From Streptomyces aurantiogriseus (lineage in GTDB: Bacteria > Actinomycetota > Actinomycetes > Streptomycetales > Streptomycetaceae): a DNA stretch of 64,000 nt. Shown here piece by piece: positions 1-9,539 of the stretch. Numbering within the stretch: the first letter of the stretch is position 1; the number at the start of each line of letters is the position of its first letter. Below the pieces are notes generated by a model. It did no database searches. It saw only the letters and a list, made by a program, of their open reading frames with translations, and was not told where the DNA came from. The translations under genes were made by a program, and so were the position numbers. The stretch is taken from contig NZ_BMSX01000010.1 of NCBI RefSeq assembly GCF_014649375.1, positions 248,001-312,000 of the forward strand. The letters run 5' to 3'.

Positions 1-1515
1 CCGGGCATCGGCAAGATCGACGAGATGAAGCTCCCCAAGGGCTTCGCAAGCGGCGGCATCCTGCCGGGCTACACACCGGGCCGGGACGTTCACCGCTTCG
101 TCTCCCCCACGGGAGGCGTGCTCGACCTCTCCGGAGGCGAGGCCATCATGCGGCCCGAGGTCACTCAGGCCGTCGGCCGAGAGGGCATCCACGCCCTCAA
201 CGCGGCGGCCCGCCAGGGCGGCGTCGCGGGTGTCCAGGCCCTGCTGAGCAGTGCTCTCCCGCATCGCGCCTTCTGGGGCGGTGGCATCTGGGACACGATC
301 ACTGACAACCCCGTCACGAACGCTGTGAAGGGGGCCGTCGCCAAGGGTGCCGACTGGGCACGGGGCGGCGTCGCCGACCTGGCCGAGAAGGCCTTGAAGG
401 CCCTGCTCGGGGTCAGCTCGCTGACGGTCGACACGAAGAACCAGATCTGGTCCAAGCTCGTCGGCAACATCCCGGTGGTGCTGGCGGACAAGATCGTCGA
501 CTTCATCCGGGGCAATGAGGCGGAGGTCGGGGGCGGAGGCTCCTGGATCAAGCCCGTCAACGCCGCCTACGGCACGAAGTTCGGGGTCAAGGGCCACATG
601 TGGTCCTCCGGGTACCACACGGGCCTGGACATCCCGGCGGCCGTCGGTACGGCCATCAAGGCCGTGGCTGCTGGCCGGGTCTCCTCGGTCAGCCGATCCG
701 GTCCGTACGGCAACCACCTCACCGTGGACCACGGCGGCGGCCTCACGTCGCTGTACGCCCACATGTCCGAGATCGTGGCGAAGGCCAAGCAGACCGTTGC
801 GGCCGGCTCACTGATCGGACGCGTGGGGGCCACCGGCAACACCACGGGCCCGCACCTCCACCTGGAGGCCCGGGTCAACGGCAAGCCGGTGGACCCGATG
901 CCGTACCTCACCAGTGGTGGCAGCGCGCTGAACACGCCCGGCTCGGGCGTCCAGCGGTGGGCAGGGGTGGTCCAGCAGGCCCTGAGCCTGGTGGGCCAGC
1001 CGTCCTCCCTGGTGCAGACGACCTTGCGCCGGATGAACCAGGAGAGCGGCGGCAACCCGAGGGCCGTCAACAAGTGGGACAGCAACTGGCACGCGGGACA
1101 CCCGAGCGTCGGCCTCATGCAGGTCATCGGACCCACCTTCCGGGCCTACGCGGGGCGCTTCAGGAACAAGGGCCCGTTCCTCTACGGAACCTCGATCGAC
1201 CCGCTCGCCAACGTGTACTCCTCCATGCGGTACGCCCTCGCGGCGTACGGCTCGCTCTCGAAGGCGTACAACCGCCCCGGCGGATACGACAACGGTGGAT
1301 GGCTGCCACCGGGGATCACGCCGGTGGTCAACGAGACGGGGGTCCCCGAGGCGATCCTCAACCCACAGCAGTGGGACGCCATGATCACGCTTGCCGAGAA
1401 GGTGAAGCGCGACCAGGCAGGCGGCCACCACATCACGGTGAATAACCCTCCGCAGCCCACCGGCGAGAAGCAGGTGGCGGAAGCCCTGTACAGGGCGGAA
1501 CTCCTGGGGAGGTGA
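1..1515 (+). CDS. Phage tape-measure protein, C-terminal part, with M23 peptidase and transglycosylase domains
   Basis: The reading frame is open to base 1, so the N-terminus lies outside the window. Counting from the Met at base 25, residues ~190-292 form a lysostaphin-type M23 metallopeptidase (GYHTGLD with H198 and D202; HLH at 277-279). Residues ~315-405 look like a soluble lytic transglycosylase, with the likely catalytic Glu341 in NQESGG and a GLMQ motif at 364-367. The extreme C-terminus (DNGGWLPPG, then an NETG/PEAI segment) is typical of actinophage tape measures. Tape measures set tail length and enter the cell during DNA injection; embedded hydrolases open peptidoglycan. It is followed four bases later by the distal tail gene, in the usual siphovirus order. 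Function is well supported; the missing N-terminus prevents a length comparison. Confidence 0.85.
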   Translation, partial: PGIGKIDEMKLPKGFASGGILPGYTPGRDVHRFVSPTGGVLDLSGGEAIMRPEVTQAVGREGIHALNAAARQGGVAGVQALLSSALPHRAFWGGGIWDTITDNPVTNAVKGAVAKGADWARGGVADLAEKALKALLGVSSLTVDTKNQIWSKLVGNIPVVLADKIVDFIRGNEAEVGGGGSWIKPVNAAYGTKFGVKGHMWSSGYHTGLDIPAAVGTAIKAVAAGRVSSVSRSGPYGNHLTVDHGGGLTSLYAHMSEIVAKAKQTVAAGSLIGRVGATGNTTGPHLHLEARVNGKPVDPMPYLTSGGSALNTPGSGVQRWAGVVQQALSLVGQPSSLVQTTLRRMNQESGGNPRAVNKWDSNWHAGHPSVGLMQVIGPTFRAYAGRFRNKGPFLYGTSIDPLANVYSSMRYALAAYGSLSKAYNRPGGYDNGGWLPPGITPVVNETGVPEAILNPQQWDAMITLAEKVKRDQAGGHHITVNNPPQPTGEKQVAEALYRAELLGR

Positions 1516-1518
1516 GCC

Positions 1519-2457
1519 GTGGCCCTGCTCGTCGGCGGCTCGAACACCCTTCCGACCGGACCCGGGGTTCCGGACGTCCGGGCCACCACGGTGACCTGGA
1601 CGTCCTCCTCGGGGCGGGTCACGTCGCTGTCCGATTTCGACGACCCGCAGTCCGGTGCCTTCGTCATGCCTGGCGTGGCGGGCACCGGACTGCCGGAGTA
1701 CACGTACTTCACTGACCAGTCCCCTGCCTTCGACGGCTCGGTGGTCCGTGGAGTGCGAGCCGGCCAGCGGCAGATCACGATCCCCCTGCACCTGTGGGGG
1801 CCGGACAGGCCTTCTTGCCTGGCCCGCTTCCACCGGCTGGTGCAGGATCTCAACCCGCTGTCCGGGCCCGGGACGCTGGCCTTCTCGGAGGCCGACGGCT
1901 CGACCCGGCGCATCTCGGCGTACTACTCCGACGGCTTCACCGGCCAGGAGGACGACGACAAGACGGGCCGCCACTGGATGACGGCGGTCCTGGTCTTCAT
2001 CGCGCCCTCCCCGTACTGGCTCGGCGAGGACAGAACCGTCACCTTCCAGGTCGGCGGGACATCGGACACGTTCCTTCCCCTGCTCCCCTGGAAGGTCCGC
2101 GACTCCCAGGTCCTGGGCTCCGTCAAGGTCATCAACCTCGGCGAGGTCTACTCGTACCCCGTCTGGACCATCCGGGGCCCGGCAACCGTGGCCACGATCA
2201 CGAACACCACCACCGGTGAGAGCTTCGTGCTGACGCGGTCCATGTCCTCCTCGGACACGGCCGTCATCGACACGCGCGAGGGCGTCAAGAGCGCCCTCCT
2301 GAACGGCTCGACCAACCTCTGGCCGAACCTGGGCTCTTCGCCCGTCCTGTGGCCGCTCAGGCCCGGGGAGAACAACCTCAGCCTGACCGTCACCGGCGCC
2401 TCCTCGGCCAGCTCGGTGCAGCTCTCGTACACGAGCCGCTACCTCACCGCGTTCTGA
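1519..2457 (+). CDS. Phage distal tail protein (Dit-like)
   Basis: A 312-residue protein starting with GTG, with the Shine-Dalgarno GGGAGG overlapping the end of the tape-measure gene. The pattern of an N-terminal half with a DGSVVRGVRAGQRQITIPLHLWG segment and a C-terminal galectin-like beta-rich half fits siphoviral distal tail / baseplate hub proteins, which form the ring joining the tail tube to the tip. Position directly after the tape measure and before a Gp37-like protein supports this. There is no catalytic motif. Assignment is by gene order and general resemblance, so the exact subunit role is inferred. Confidence 0.7.
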   Translation: MALLVGGSNTLPTGPGVPDVRATTVTWTSSSGRVTSLSDFDDPQSGAFVMPGVAGTGLPEYTYFTDQSPAFDGSVVRGVRAGQRQITIPLHLWGPDRPSCLARFHRLVQDLNPLSGPGTLAFSEADGSTRRISAYYSDGFTGQEDDDKTGRHWMTAVLVFIAPSPYWLGEDRTVTFQVGGTSDTFLPLLPWKVRDSQVLGSVKVINLGEVYSYPVWTIRGPATVATITNTTTGESFVLTRSMSSSDTAVIDTREGVKSALLNGSTNLWPNLGSSPVLWPLRPGENNLSLTVTGASSASSVQLSYTSRYLTAF

Positions 2458-2466
2458 GGAGGTGGC

Positions 2467-3711
2467 GTGTACGGCCCTCGCGACCTTCAGGTCTACGTCC
2501 GCAACTCCAGCCACCAGATCGTCGGCCAGCTCGACGACTTCACCCAGGTCCAGTTGGTGATGCGGTACAACGCCGTCTCCAACTGGACCATGGACATCTC
2601 GGCGACGGAACGTAACGTGGCTCTCCTGGCGCCGGGCTCGAACCCGAACGGCGGGCTGATTTTCGAGCTCTACGGGACCACGCTGCTCTCCGGCCCGATC
2701 CACACCTTCGCGTACGCCATGGGGGCCGACGGGACCAGGAAGCTCACGCTGGCCGGTCCGGACGACACCCAGTACCTCGCCAACGCGTTGGTTTGGCCGG
2801 ACCCGGCACACGCGATCGACTCCCAGGCCACGGCGTACTACACGGTGACCAACTCGGCCTCGTACACCGAGACCCTGATGAAGAACCTGGTGAACCTGAA
2901 CCTCGGGCCCGGAGCGATCACGGAGCGCCGCAAGGGCGGGCTCACCGTGGAGACCTCCAGCAATCGAGGGAAGACCGGGCAGTCCTTTAAGTACCGCTTC
3001 GAGCCGGTCCTGGACGCCCTCACGGAGATAGCCCGCGGTGCCCCCATCGGCACTCCGCCGGGGTACCTCGGCTTCCGCATCCGGCAGAAGGATGCCTCAG
3101 CGGGGATCGAGTTTCAGGTCTATGCGACGACGAACCGCTTGGACACCGCGACTTTCTCCGAGGGCCGCAACAACCTGATCTCCTACTCGTACCAGGTCCA
3201 GGCGCCCACCGCCTCGTACGCAATTCTCGGGGCCGGACGGGAGACCGTGGACGGCTCGGAGAGCGCGGCCGTCGTGGCCAAGGAGCTGTTCGGGTACACC
3301 CGCGTGGACACCCAGCCCGTCTTCCCGGGCTACCGGGTCGAGAGCTTCGTGGACGTCGGCGAAGTCGACCCCACAGCGACGGATGCACAGGCCCAGCTCG
3401 ATGAGAAGGGCCAGGACGCCCTGTACACGGGCGCGACCTCCGTCACGGTCTCGATGGACCCGCAGGACACCCCGCAACTGACCTTCGCCAAGGATTACTT
3501 CCTGGGCGACCAGGTCACGGTCGTCGTCCCGTACGAGGGCGTCATCCAGGAGCAGGTCCGCGAGGTGGAGCTGACGTTCAACGCGAGCAGCGGCCTCACC
3601 ACCGAAATCACCGTGGGCACCGAGGCCACGACCTCTCACAAGACCTCCGGCGCAACGAAGCGGCTGAACACGCTCGCCGACATGATCAAGAGGCTCAACA
3701 CCCGAAAGTGA
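2467..3711 (+). CDS. Phage tail tip protein, Gp37-like (ReqiPepy6 type)
   Basis: A 414-residue protein with GTG start, nine bases after the previous stop; AGGAGGTGGC provides a strong ribosome site. The opening (GPRDLQVYVRNSSHQIVGQLDDFTQVQLVMRYN is the region, residues 2-34) and the FRIRQKD / ISYSYQVQAPTA segments resemble the siphovirus ReqiPepy6 Gp37-like family of actinophages, thought to be tail-tip hub (Tal-like) components. No enzymatic motif is seen. Gene order (tape measure, distal tail, this protein, fibres) is the standard baseplate module. Confidence 0.72.
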   Translation: MYGPRDLQVYVRNSSHQIVGQLDDFTQVQLVMRYNAVSNWTMDISATERNVALLAPGSNPNGGLIFELYGTTLLSGPIHTFAYAMGADGTRKLTLAGPDDTQYLANALVWPDPAHAIDSQATAYYTVTNSASYTETLMKNLVNLNLGPGAITERRKGGLTVETSSNRGKTGQSFKYRFEPVLDALTEIARGAPIGTPPGYLGFRIRQKDASAGIEFQVYATTNRLDTATFSEGRNNLISYSYQVQAPTASYAILGAGRETVDGSESAAVVAKELFGYTRVDTQPVFPGYRVESFVDVGEVDPTATDAQAQLDEKGQDALYTGATSVTVSMDPQDTPQLTFAKDYFLGDQVTVVVPYEGVIQEQVREVELTFNASSGLTTEITVGTEATTSHKTSGATKRLNTLADMIKRLNTRK

Positions 3712-3718
3712 GGTCGGA

Positions 3719-4714
3719 GTGGCCTTCACCTCGTACCCCTTCAGCTCATCGCCCCTGGCCACCGAGGCCCAGTACGCCCTGACGGCCAGCCGCTGGGGCA
3801 ACGACGGAGTCCACACCGACGACCTCACGAGCACCGCCCTGAAGGTCACGGCGAACGGCACGAGCAGCGTGTCCATCGCGGCCGGCTCAGCCTTCGTCAA
3901 CGGTGCGACGGTCGAGAACGACGGCCCGTACTCCCTGTCGGTGGTCTCCAACTCCGGCGGCTCCTCGGCCCGCAAGGACCTCGTGGTCCTGCGGTACGAC
4001 GCCTCCGCCGACTCGATCCTCCCGGTCTACAAGACGGGTGGTACGACACCTCCGACGCTCACGAACAGCCCTGGCACCGGCGTCGTGGAGATCCCGCTCG
4101 CGGAGTGCACCGTGGCAGCAGGAGCCTCTGTGGTGGCTTCCAACGCCGTCGTGGACCGCCGATGGGGCTCTGGCCACCCGGTCGCCTACGGAACGGCGGG
4201 GGCCCGTCGTCCCTCCGTCAAGGGCATGCTCCTGGTCGAGGGGCCCGACATCCACCTGGGCGACGGAACCAACTGGCTGTACGTCGGCACCGCCTCGGAC
4301 CCGGTCTGGAGCACGTACACCCCCGTTTGGACGGCGGGAGCCTCCACCGTCAACTGGGGATCCGGCTCGACCAACAGGGGTCGGTACAAGGTCATCGGCA
4401 AGACCTGCTTCTTCGACATCAACCTGATCCCGTCAGGCGACCCGGCGACCACCACCAGTCCGATTCAGGTCACGCTCCCCGTACCCCTCAAGGGTGTGGT
4501 GCGGGAGAACTTCACGGCGCACCTCACGTCGGCCCATGGCGGCGGCTCCTGGAACGGAACCGCGCTCACGATCCCGACAGAGACGACCACCAAGATCGCC
4601 CGCATCCGCTTCAACACCAGCTCGGGCTGGTCCCAGGACTTCACGACGAACGTCCCTTTCAACATGCGGATCAACGACGTGCTGACGATCTCCGGCGTCT
4701 ACGAGATCGCCTGA
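3719..4714 (+). CDS. Phage minor tail / receptor-binding protein
   Basis: A 331-residue protein starting with GTG (GAGGTCGGA upstream). The N-terminal ~100 residues (AFTSYPFSSSPLATEAQYAL, then ISIAAGSAFVNG-like repeats) are typical of actinophage minor tail proteins that attach to the hub. The C-terminal ~130 residues (YTPVWTAGASTVNWGSGSTN, RGRYKVIGKTCFFDI) resemble beta-rich tail-fibre head domains that bind the cell surface. It is the last gene before an intrinsic terminator. Receptor binding is inferred from position and composition. Confidence 0.62.
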   Translation: MAFTSYPFSSSPLATEAQYALTASRWGNDGVHTDDLTSTALKVTANGTSSVSIAAGSAFVNGATVENDGPYSLSVVSNSGGSSARKDLVVLRYDASADSILPVYKTGGTTPPTLTNSPGTGVVEIPLAECTVAAGASVVASNAVVDRRWGSGHPVAYGTAGARRPSVKGMLLVEGPDIHLGDGTNWLYVGTASDPVWSTYTPVWTAGASTVNWGSGSTNRGRYKVIGKTCFFDINLIPSGDPATTTSPIQVTLPVPLKGVVRENFTAHLTSAHGGGSWNGTALTIPTETTTKIARIRFNTSSGWSQDFTTNVPFNMRINDVLTISGVYEIA

Positions 4715-4731
4715 TCCTCCATACCGACGGA

Positions 4732-4761
4732 CCCCCGAGGCGCTGCCTACGGGGGCTTTTT
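4732..4761 (+). terminator. Intrinsic terminator after tail-tip genes
   Basis: A 10-bp stem (CCCCCGAGGC pairing with GCCTACGGGGG with one bulged A, three-base loop) is followed by CTTTTT. The next gene's start codon lies 21 bases further, so this may only partly terminate or attenuate late transcription. Confidence 0.75.
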
Positions 4762-4781
4762 CATGATCGAAAGGCAGCACG

Positions 4782-6092
4782 ATGAGTCGACACCTCTTCG
4801 GGCTCTCGGCCGCCGACCTGGCCATGGAGAAGGTCGGAGACGAGGTCCGGCTTCGGGCCGGTGCCGTCGGAACGGTCTGGGACGCCCTGGTGGGCGGTAC
4901 GCAGATCACTGATCTGACCGACTTGGCCGGGAACCCCATCACCCAAATCACCGCCGACACCGAGGCGGCCGTGGGCTTCTACGGCCCCGACGGCGTCAGC
5001 ACCGTCTACGCCGACTTCGGATACTCCCGGCGGTTCCTGATGATGGCCGTCGACCTCGGCGACCAGATCGACAGCCTGAGCACGAACAAACTGGATCTCA
5101 CCGGCGGCACGATGCTCGGGCCGATCATCACGAGCGGCGTCCCGTCCGTCTCGGGCGAGGCCGTCAACAAGGCGTACGTCGACTCGGAGGTCTCGTCCGG
5201 GGACGCGGCCACCTTCACCTCCGCCCAGGCGTACACGGACGCTCAGGCAGCCCTGAAGGTCTCCAAGGCGGGCGACGCCATGACTGGCCCGCTGACCCTG
5301 CCGGGGAACCCTACGAGCCCGCTGCACGCCGCGACGAAGCAGTACGTGGACGCGCTCGGAGGGGGTGGCAGCGGGGCCGTCTCCTCGGTCAACGGCCAGA
5401 CGGGCGTGGTGAACCTGACGGCCGCGAACGTCGGGGCCCTCGCCACGACAGCCCGCGGATCTGCCAACGGTGTGGCGTCGCTCGACGCGGCCACCAAGGT
5501 GCCGACCAACCAGATCCCGGACTTGACGAGCACCTACCTGGCGTTCGAGGACTCGTGGGGCAACCAGTGGGGCCCGGCGGACCAGGGTCTGAAGGCGTGG
5601 AGTTTCGATCCGTCGCTGGCCGTGAACGTCTCGGCGCCCGTGGGCGGCTCGGTGTACCTGATCCGGGTCAAGCTCCGGAAGGCCACCACGATCTCGAAGG
5701 TCGTGATGTTCACGGTGGCGGCCGGCTCAGGGCTCACGGCCAACCAGAACTACGCCGGGCTGTACACCGCGAGCGGCACACGGGTGGGCATCACCGCCAA
5801 CCAGTCGAGCGCCTGGACCACGGCGAACAACACGCTCTCGATGTCCCTGACCTCGGCGTACAGCGCGGCGGCCGGGGACTACTACGTCGCCTTCGTCTCG
5901 AACGGCTCCACCCGGCCCGGCTTTGTCTGCGGCACGGAGCTGGGAGCGACCCGGACCGCTGGCAACGCCAACCTCTCCTCCGGCGGCTACCGGTACTGCA
6001 TCGGCGCCACGGGCCAGACCTCGCTGCCCAGCAGCATCAGCATCGCCTCAGCCACCCCGGACGCGAACGCGTACTGGGTCGGCCTGGCCTGA
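4782..6092 (+). CDS. Phage tail fibre protein
   Basis: A 436-residue protein. The middle carries modules common in phage fibres: a GGTMxGPI segment followed by an xxKxYVDS segment (residues ~105-130), a second copy (AMTGPLTLPG ... ATKQYVDA, ~168-190), and SVNGQTGVVNLTAANVGAL (~203-221), a repeat widespread in fibre shafts. The C-terminal ~190 residues are predicted beta-rich and have no recognised motif. The related 6111-8126 and 8137-9519 proteins follow, so this is one of at least three tandem fibre genes. Host-surface binding is inferred. Confidence 0.72.
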   Translation: MSRHLFGLSAADLAMEKVGDEVRLRAGAVGTVWDALVGGTQITDLTDLAGNPITQITADTEAAVGFYGPDGVSTVYADFGYSRRFLMMAVDLGDQIDSLSTNKLDLTGGTMLGPIITSGVPSVSGEAVNKAYVDSEVSSGDAATFTSAQAYTDAQAALKVSKAGDAMTGPLTLPGNPTSPLHAATKQYVDALGGGGSGAVSSVNGQTGVVNLTAANVGALATTARGSANGVASLDAATKVPTNQIPDLTSTYLAFEDSWGNQWGPADQGLKAWSFDPSLAVNVSAPVGGSVYLIRVKLRKATTISKVVMFTVAAGSGLTANQNYAGLYTASGTRVGITANQSSAWTTANNTLSMSLTSAYSAAAGDYYVAFVSNGSTRPGFVCGTELGATRTAGNANLSSGGYRYCIGATGQTSLPSSISIASATPDANAYWVGLA

Positions 6093-6110
6093 TCCGAAGG
6101 GAGCTGCCTC

Positions 6111-8126
6111 GTGGCGCTGCCCGCCAACTACTCCACGGTGACGGTCTTCGGCCGGTACATCGACTTCACCGGCGCCCCCATGCAGGGCACCGTGACCTTC
6201 ACACCGAGCCAGAAGTACGTCACCGACCCCACGGCCGACGTCCTGATCTTCTCGGCTCCGCTCGTCACGACCCTGGACGCGGACGGCGCCTTCTCGATCG
6301 AGGTCCCGGCGACCGACGACCCGGACATCACGCCACAGGGCTTCACGTGGCAAGTCGTCGAGTCCTTCAACCGGAAGTCCGGGCGGACGTTTTCGATCGC
6401 GGTCCCCCAGGACACCCCGGAACCGGGCATCGACCTGGTGACGGTGGCGCCCGTCCTTCCGGCGGACAACGTCTCGTACATCGTCACGTCGATCGATGGT
6501 GAGACGGGCACGGTCGACCTCACGGGGAAGTACGCCCCGCTGGACGAGGACGGCAAGGTCCCGGTCGAGAATCTCCCGTCGATAAGCAGCGGCGTCGCGT
6601 CGGTCAACGGTGCCTCTGGGATCGTCTCCCTGGCCGCTGCCGACGTGGGGGCTGTCCCCATCACGGGCGGCACCATGCAAGGCCCCCTGGCCCTCCACGA
6701 GGATCCGACGGATCCGATGGAGGCCAGCACCAAGGCATACGTCGACTCGGCCGTCAGCGGGCTGCTGAGCGCCACCGGCGGGACCGTGACGGGCAACCTT
6801 GAGGTCACGGGCCGGCTCACCACCGGCGGGCGGCCACTGCCCCTGATCGTGCCCTCCGGAAGACGCCCGGCGTACCGCAAGGCGACCTGGTCACAGCAGT
6901 TCCAGACGGGCCACGGCTGGGCAATCGGCGGTGCCGGTACGGCCAGCTCGGACGCCAATGACGGAACCGAGTTCGTCCGGGGAACCCAGTCCCTGCGAGT
7001 GACCACGGCGGCGAACGGCATCCAGTCGCAGGTCCGCAAGCTCGCCGGGACGGCCGTCGACATGACCGGCAAGATGATCCGGGTCGTCCTGAAGGTCGAC
7101 GACGTCACCCACCTGAACCGCTTCGAGTTCCTCGTGGGCACGAGCAGCCTGGCGAACTACTACCGGTGGACCGTCCACACGCACAGCGCCGCGAACCCGA
7201 ACTACGTCCAGTCCGGTGAGTGGGTCACGATCCATCTGAACTGGGCGGACGTGACCACTGCGGGCGGTACGTACTCGATCAGCTCCAGCGGCGTCCCGAA
7301 CGTCCGCTCCGGCTTCACGGACATGCAGTTCAACTGCTACGACGATGCGGCTGGAGCGGTCACCTACCGCCTCCAGGCCATCGAGCTGGTCCCGGACACC
7401 TCGGAGACCTTTCCGAACGGCGTGGTCTCGATCACCTTCGACGACTCGGACGCCTCGGTCTTCAGCCTGGCCAAGCCGAAGATGGACGCCCTGGGCTTCC
7501 AGGGCACGATGTTCAACATCGCCGAGGCCATCGGCTCAGGCCCGTCGTACCTCACGGTCCCCCAGATGCGGATCATGCAGGACTGCTCCGGATGGGAGCA
7601 GGGCGGCCACGCCTACGGCACAGCGGCCCATGCGGCCCGGTACACCACGATGACCGAGCAGGCCGTGGACGACGACTTCCGCAAGCTCCGCTCGTGGATG
7701 GTCTCCAACGGCTTCACCTCGGAGCACTTCGCCTACCCGGGCGGCCAGTTCGGCAAGACGATAGACGGCGTCCCGGTGGACCAGATCGCGGCCCGGTACT
7801 TCACCACGGCCCGGTCGATCGTCTCGGAGACGGTCGAGTCCTTCGCCCCGGCCATGCCGCACCGCCTGAAGGCCGTTACCGGCATCAACGACGGGACGAG
7901 CATCGGCGGCGTCACCGTGGCCTCCCTGACGGCTGCGGGCGGCAAGCTCGACCGGTGCGTCAACAACGGTGACTGGCTGATCCTCTGCCTCCACAAGCTG
8001 GTGGCCGGTACTCCCGCCGATTCCACGGAGATCGGCCAGGCGGGCTTCAACACGCTCATGGACGCCATCAACTCGCGCGGCATCCCCGTGGTCACGGTCT
8101 CCGAGGCCATGCGCTACTACAGCTGA
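6111..8126 (+). CDS. Phage tail fibre with C-terminal polysaccharide deacetylase (CE4) domain
   Basis: A 671-residue protein with GTG start. Residues ~1-130 form a beta-rich attachment domain, followed by shaft repeats (SVNGASGIVSLAAADVGA; GGTMQGPL and TKAYVDS segments, ~170-230) and a jelly-roll-like region (~250-430). Residues ~438-660 carry NodB/CE4 motifs: ITFDDSD with D444-D445 (motif 1, base and metal ligand), H500-x6-H507 (metal ligands) and FAYPGG at ~540. CE4 enzymes remove acetyl groups from peptidoglycan, chitin-like or capsular polymers. As part of a fibre it probably edits a surface polysaccharide during adsorption. The shared N-terminal fibre modules show it is a structural gene and not a host enzyme. 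Confidence 0.78.
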   Translation: MALPANYSTVTVFGRYIDFTGAPMQGTVTFTPSQKYVTDPTADVLIFSAPLVTTLDADGAFSIEVPATDDPDITPQGFTWQVVESFNRKSGRTFSIAVPQDTPEPGIDLVTVAPVLPADNVSYIVTSIDGETGTVDLTGKYAPLDEDGKVPVENLPSISSGVASVNGASGIVSLAAADVGAVPITGGTMQGPLALHEDPTDPMEASTKAYVDSAVSGLLSATGGTVTGNLEVTGRLTTGGRPLPLIVPSGRRPAYRKATWSQQFQTGHGWAIGGAGTASSDANDGTEFVRGTQSLRVTTAANGIQSQVRKLAGTAVDMTGKMIRVVLKVDDVTHLNRFEFLVGTSSLANYYRWTVHTHSAANPNYVQSGEWVTIHLNWADVTTAGGTYSISSSGVPNVRSGFTDMQFNCYDDAAGAVTYRLQAIELVPDTSETFPNGVVSITFDDSDASVFSLAKPKMDALGFQGTMFNIAEAIGSGPSYLTVPQMRIMQDCSGWEQGGHAYGTAAHAARYTTMTEQAVDDDFRKLRSWMVSNGFTSEHFAYPGGQFGKTIDGVPVDQIAARYFTTARSIVSETVESFAPAMPHRLKAVTGINDGTSIGGVTVASLTAAGGKLDRCVNNGDWLILCLHKLVAGTPADSTEIGQAGFNTLMDAINSRGIPVVTVSEAMRYYS

Positions 8127-8136
8127 GGAGGGTGAG

Positions 8137-9519
8137 ATGACCCTCCGGGACATCGACCTGAAGTACTCCGGTGGCCAGCTCAAGACGAGCAGGGCTCTCA
8201 CCACGGGCGGACCGCTCACGGTGAACGTCCCCAGCTCCAGCGCGTCTCTTCCGCTCGGCCGGGCGGGGGCGCTGAGCACGGGCATCAACATCGTCTCGTC
8301 CTTCGCGGGCGGCGAGGACAACGGATCGGGCACGGACACCACCGGCCGGCTCAACCTGTACTCGTACCAGCGAGCCCAGAACGGCTCGTACGGCGAGACG
8401 ATCCGGCACTTCCTGATGCGGTCCGACGCCAAGGCGATGATCGCCTGGTACGGGCCCAAGGCGGGGTACAACGAGACCACCGAGGAGCCGGACGAGTCGC
8501 AGGGCTGGAGCCCCTGGTGGTGGATCGGTGCACACTGGGAGGCGAACGACAACGCCTCGATCCACGGGCACGGCTCGATCGAGGTACCGGACCTGACCGG
8601 TGCTCTCCAGACTCGTCTGGAGGTCCCGTTCATCGATCAGACGAACCCTCCGGCACCTGGCCAGCCCATCGGCGTGGCCACCACGAATATCCGCACGAAC
8701 CTGGCCGATTTCACTGTCCGCGCCTCTACCGGCGTCCTTCGGATTGGTGCGGGGAACGGGTACAACAAGGACATCCTGTTGTCCGTCAGCTCCGACCGAG
8801 ACCCTGCGGGAGAGCGTTGGAAGATCCGTGCCAACACTGACACGGAGACGGGCAGCGGCAACACGGGGACGAACTTCGAGATTCGCCGCCACGCCGACAA
8901 CGGCAACGTCCTCGGTACGGCGTTGTCCATCGAGCGCTCCACGGGCAATGTGGCCCTGGGCGAGAGCGCGGTCAGCTCTCCCGCGCGACTCCTGGTCTCA
9001 CCGCCGACCAACAAGCACGGCGTCTCTGTCATCCCGCTCGCCTCCCAGGGCAACAACTCCGCCTTCGCCGCGGTTACCACGGCTGCGACGGACCGCGTGC
9101 TGGACATTCGGGTCTTTGGAGATGCCAACGCCCGCTGGGTCGTGTACACCGACGGCAAGCACGAGTGGGGCGACGGCACCGCCAGCCGGGACACCACGCT
9201 GTATCGGTCCGGCTCCCAGACCCTCGCCACGGACTCGAATTTCGTGGTCGGCCAGGTCTTCCGCGCGGGCACCATGCAGGGCTCCATCGCCTCTGCGGGC
9301 GCCCTCACGCTTCGCTCCACGGCGCACGCCACCAAGGGCACGATCAACATCGGTGCCTCCCAGTGGAACGACGGCACGAACGTCCTACTGCTGGGCAACA
9401 CCACGGCGGCCCCGTCCTCCAACCCCACTGGTGGCGTGTTTCTGTACGTGTCCAACGGCCGACTGAAGATCCGCCAGCCGGACGGCACAGACCAGTTCGT
9501 CGCCCTCTCCGCCACCTGA
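8137..9519 (+). CDS. Phage tail fibre / tailspike-like protein
   Basis: A 460-residue protein beginning with ATG after GAGGAGGGTGAG, 10 bases downstream of the deacetylase fibre. Residues 1-20 (TLRDIDLKYSGGQLKTSRAL) look like a fibre attachment peptide. The rest is rich in short beta repeats such as SIEVPDLTGALQTRLEVPF, NIRTNLADFTVRASTGVLRIG, and FEIRRHADNGNVLGTALSIERSTGNVALG, a pattern of trimeric beta-structured spikes. No enzyme motif is recognised. It ends the fibre cluster; role in host recognition is inferred. Confidence 0.62.
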   Translation: MTLRDIDLKYSGGQLKTSRALTTGGPLTVNVPSSSASLPLGRAGALSTGINIVSSFAGGEDNGSGTDTTGRLNLYSYQRAQNGSYGETIRHFLMRSDAKAMIAWYGPKAGYNETTEEPDESQGWSPWWWIGAHWEANDNASIHGHGSIEVPDLTGALQTRLEVPFIDQTNPPAPGQPIGVATTNIRTNLADFTVRASTGVLRIGAGNGYNKDILLSVSSDRDPAGERWKIRANTDTETGSGNTGTNFEIRRHADNGNVLGTALSIERSTGNVALGESAVSSPARLLVSPPTNKHGVSVIPLASQGNNSAFAAVTTAATDRVLDIRVFGDANARWVVYTDGKHEWGDGTASRDTTLYRSGSQTLATDSNFVVGQVFRAGTMQGSIASAGALTLRSTAHATKGTINIGASQWNDGTNVLLLGNTTAAPSSNPTGGVFLYVSNGRLKIRQPDGTDQFVALSAT

Positions 9520-9539
9520 ACCACACCCTGGAGCACGTC

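Noticed and set aside
1483..1496. 14-base palindrome GCCCTGTACAGGGC, similar to the CCTGTA operator half-sites
   Set aside because: Lies inside the tape-measure coding sequence, has a different centre (no spacer base), and is not followed by a -10 box or start codon; probably chance.
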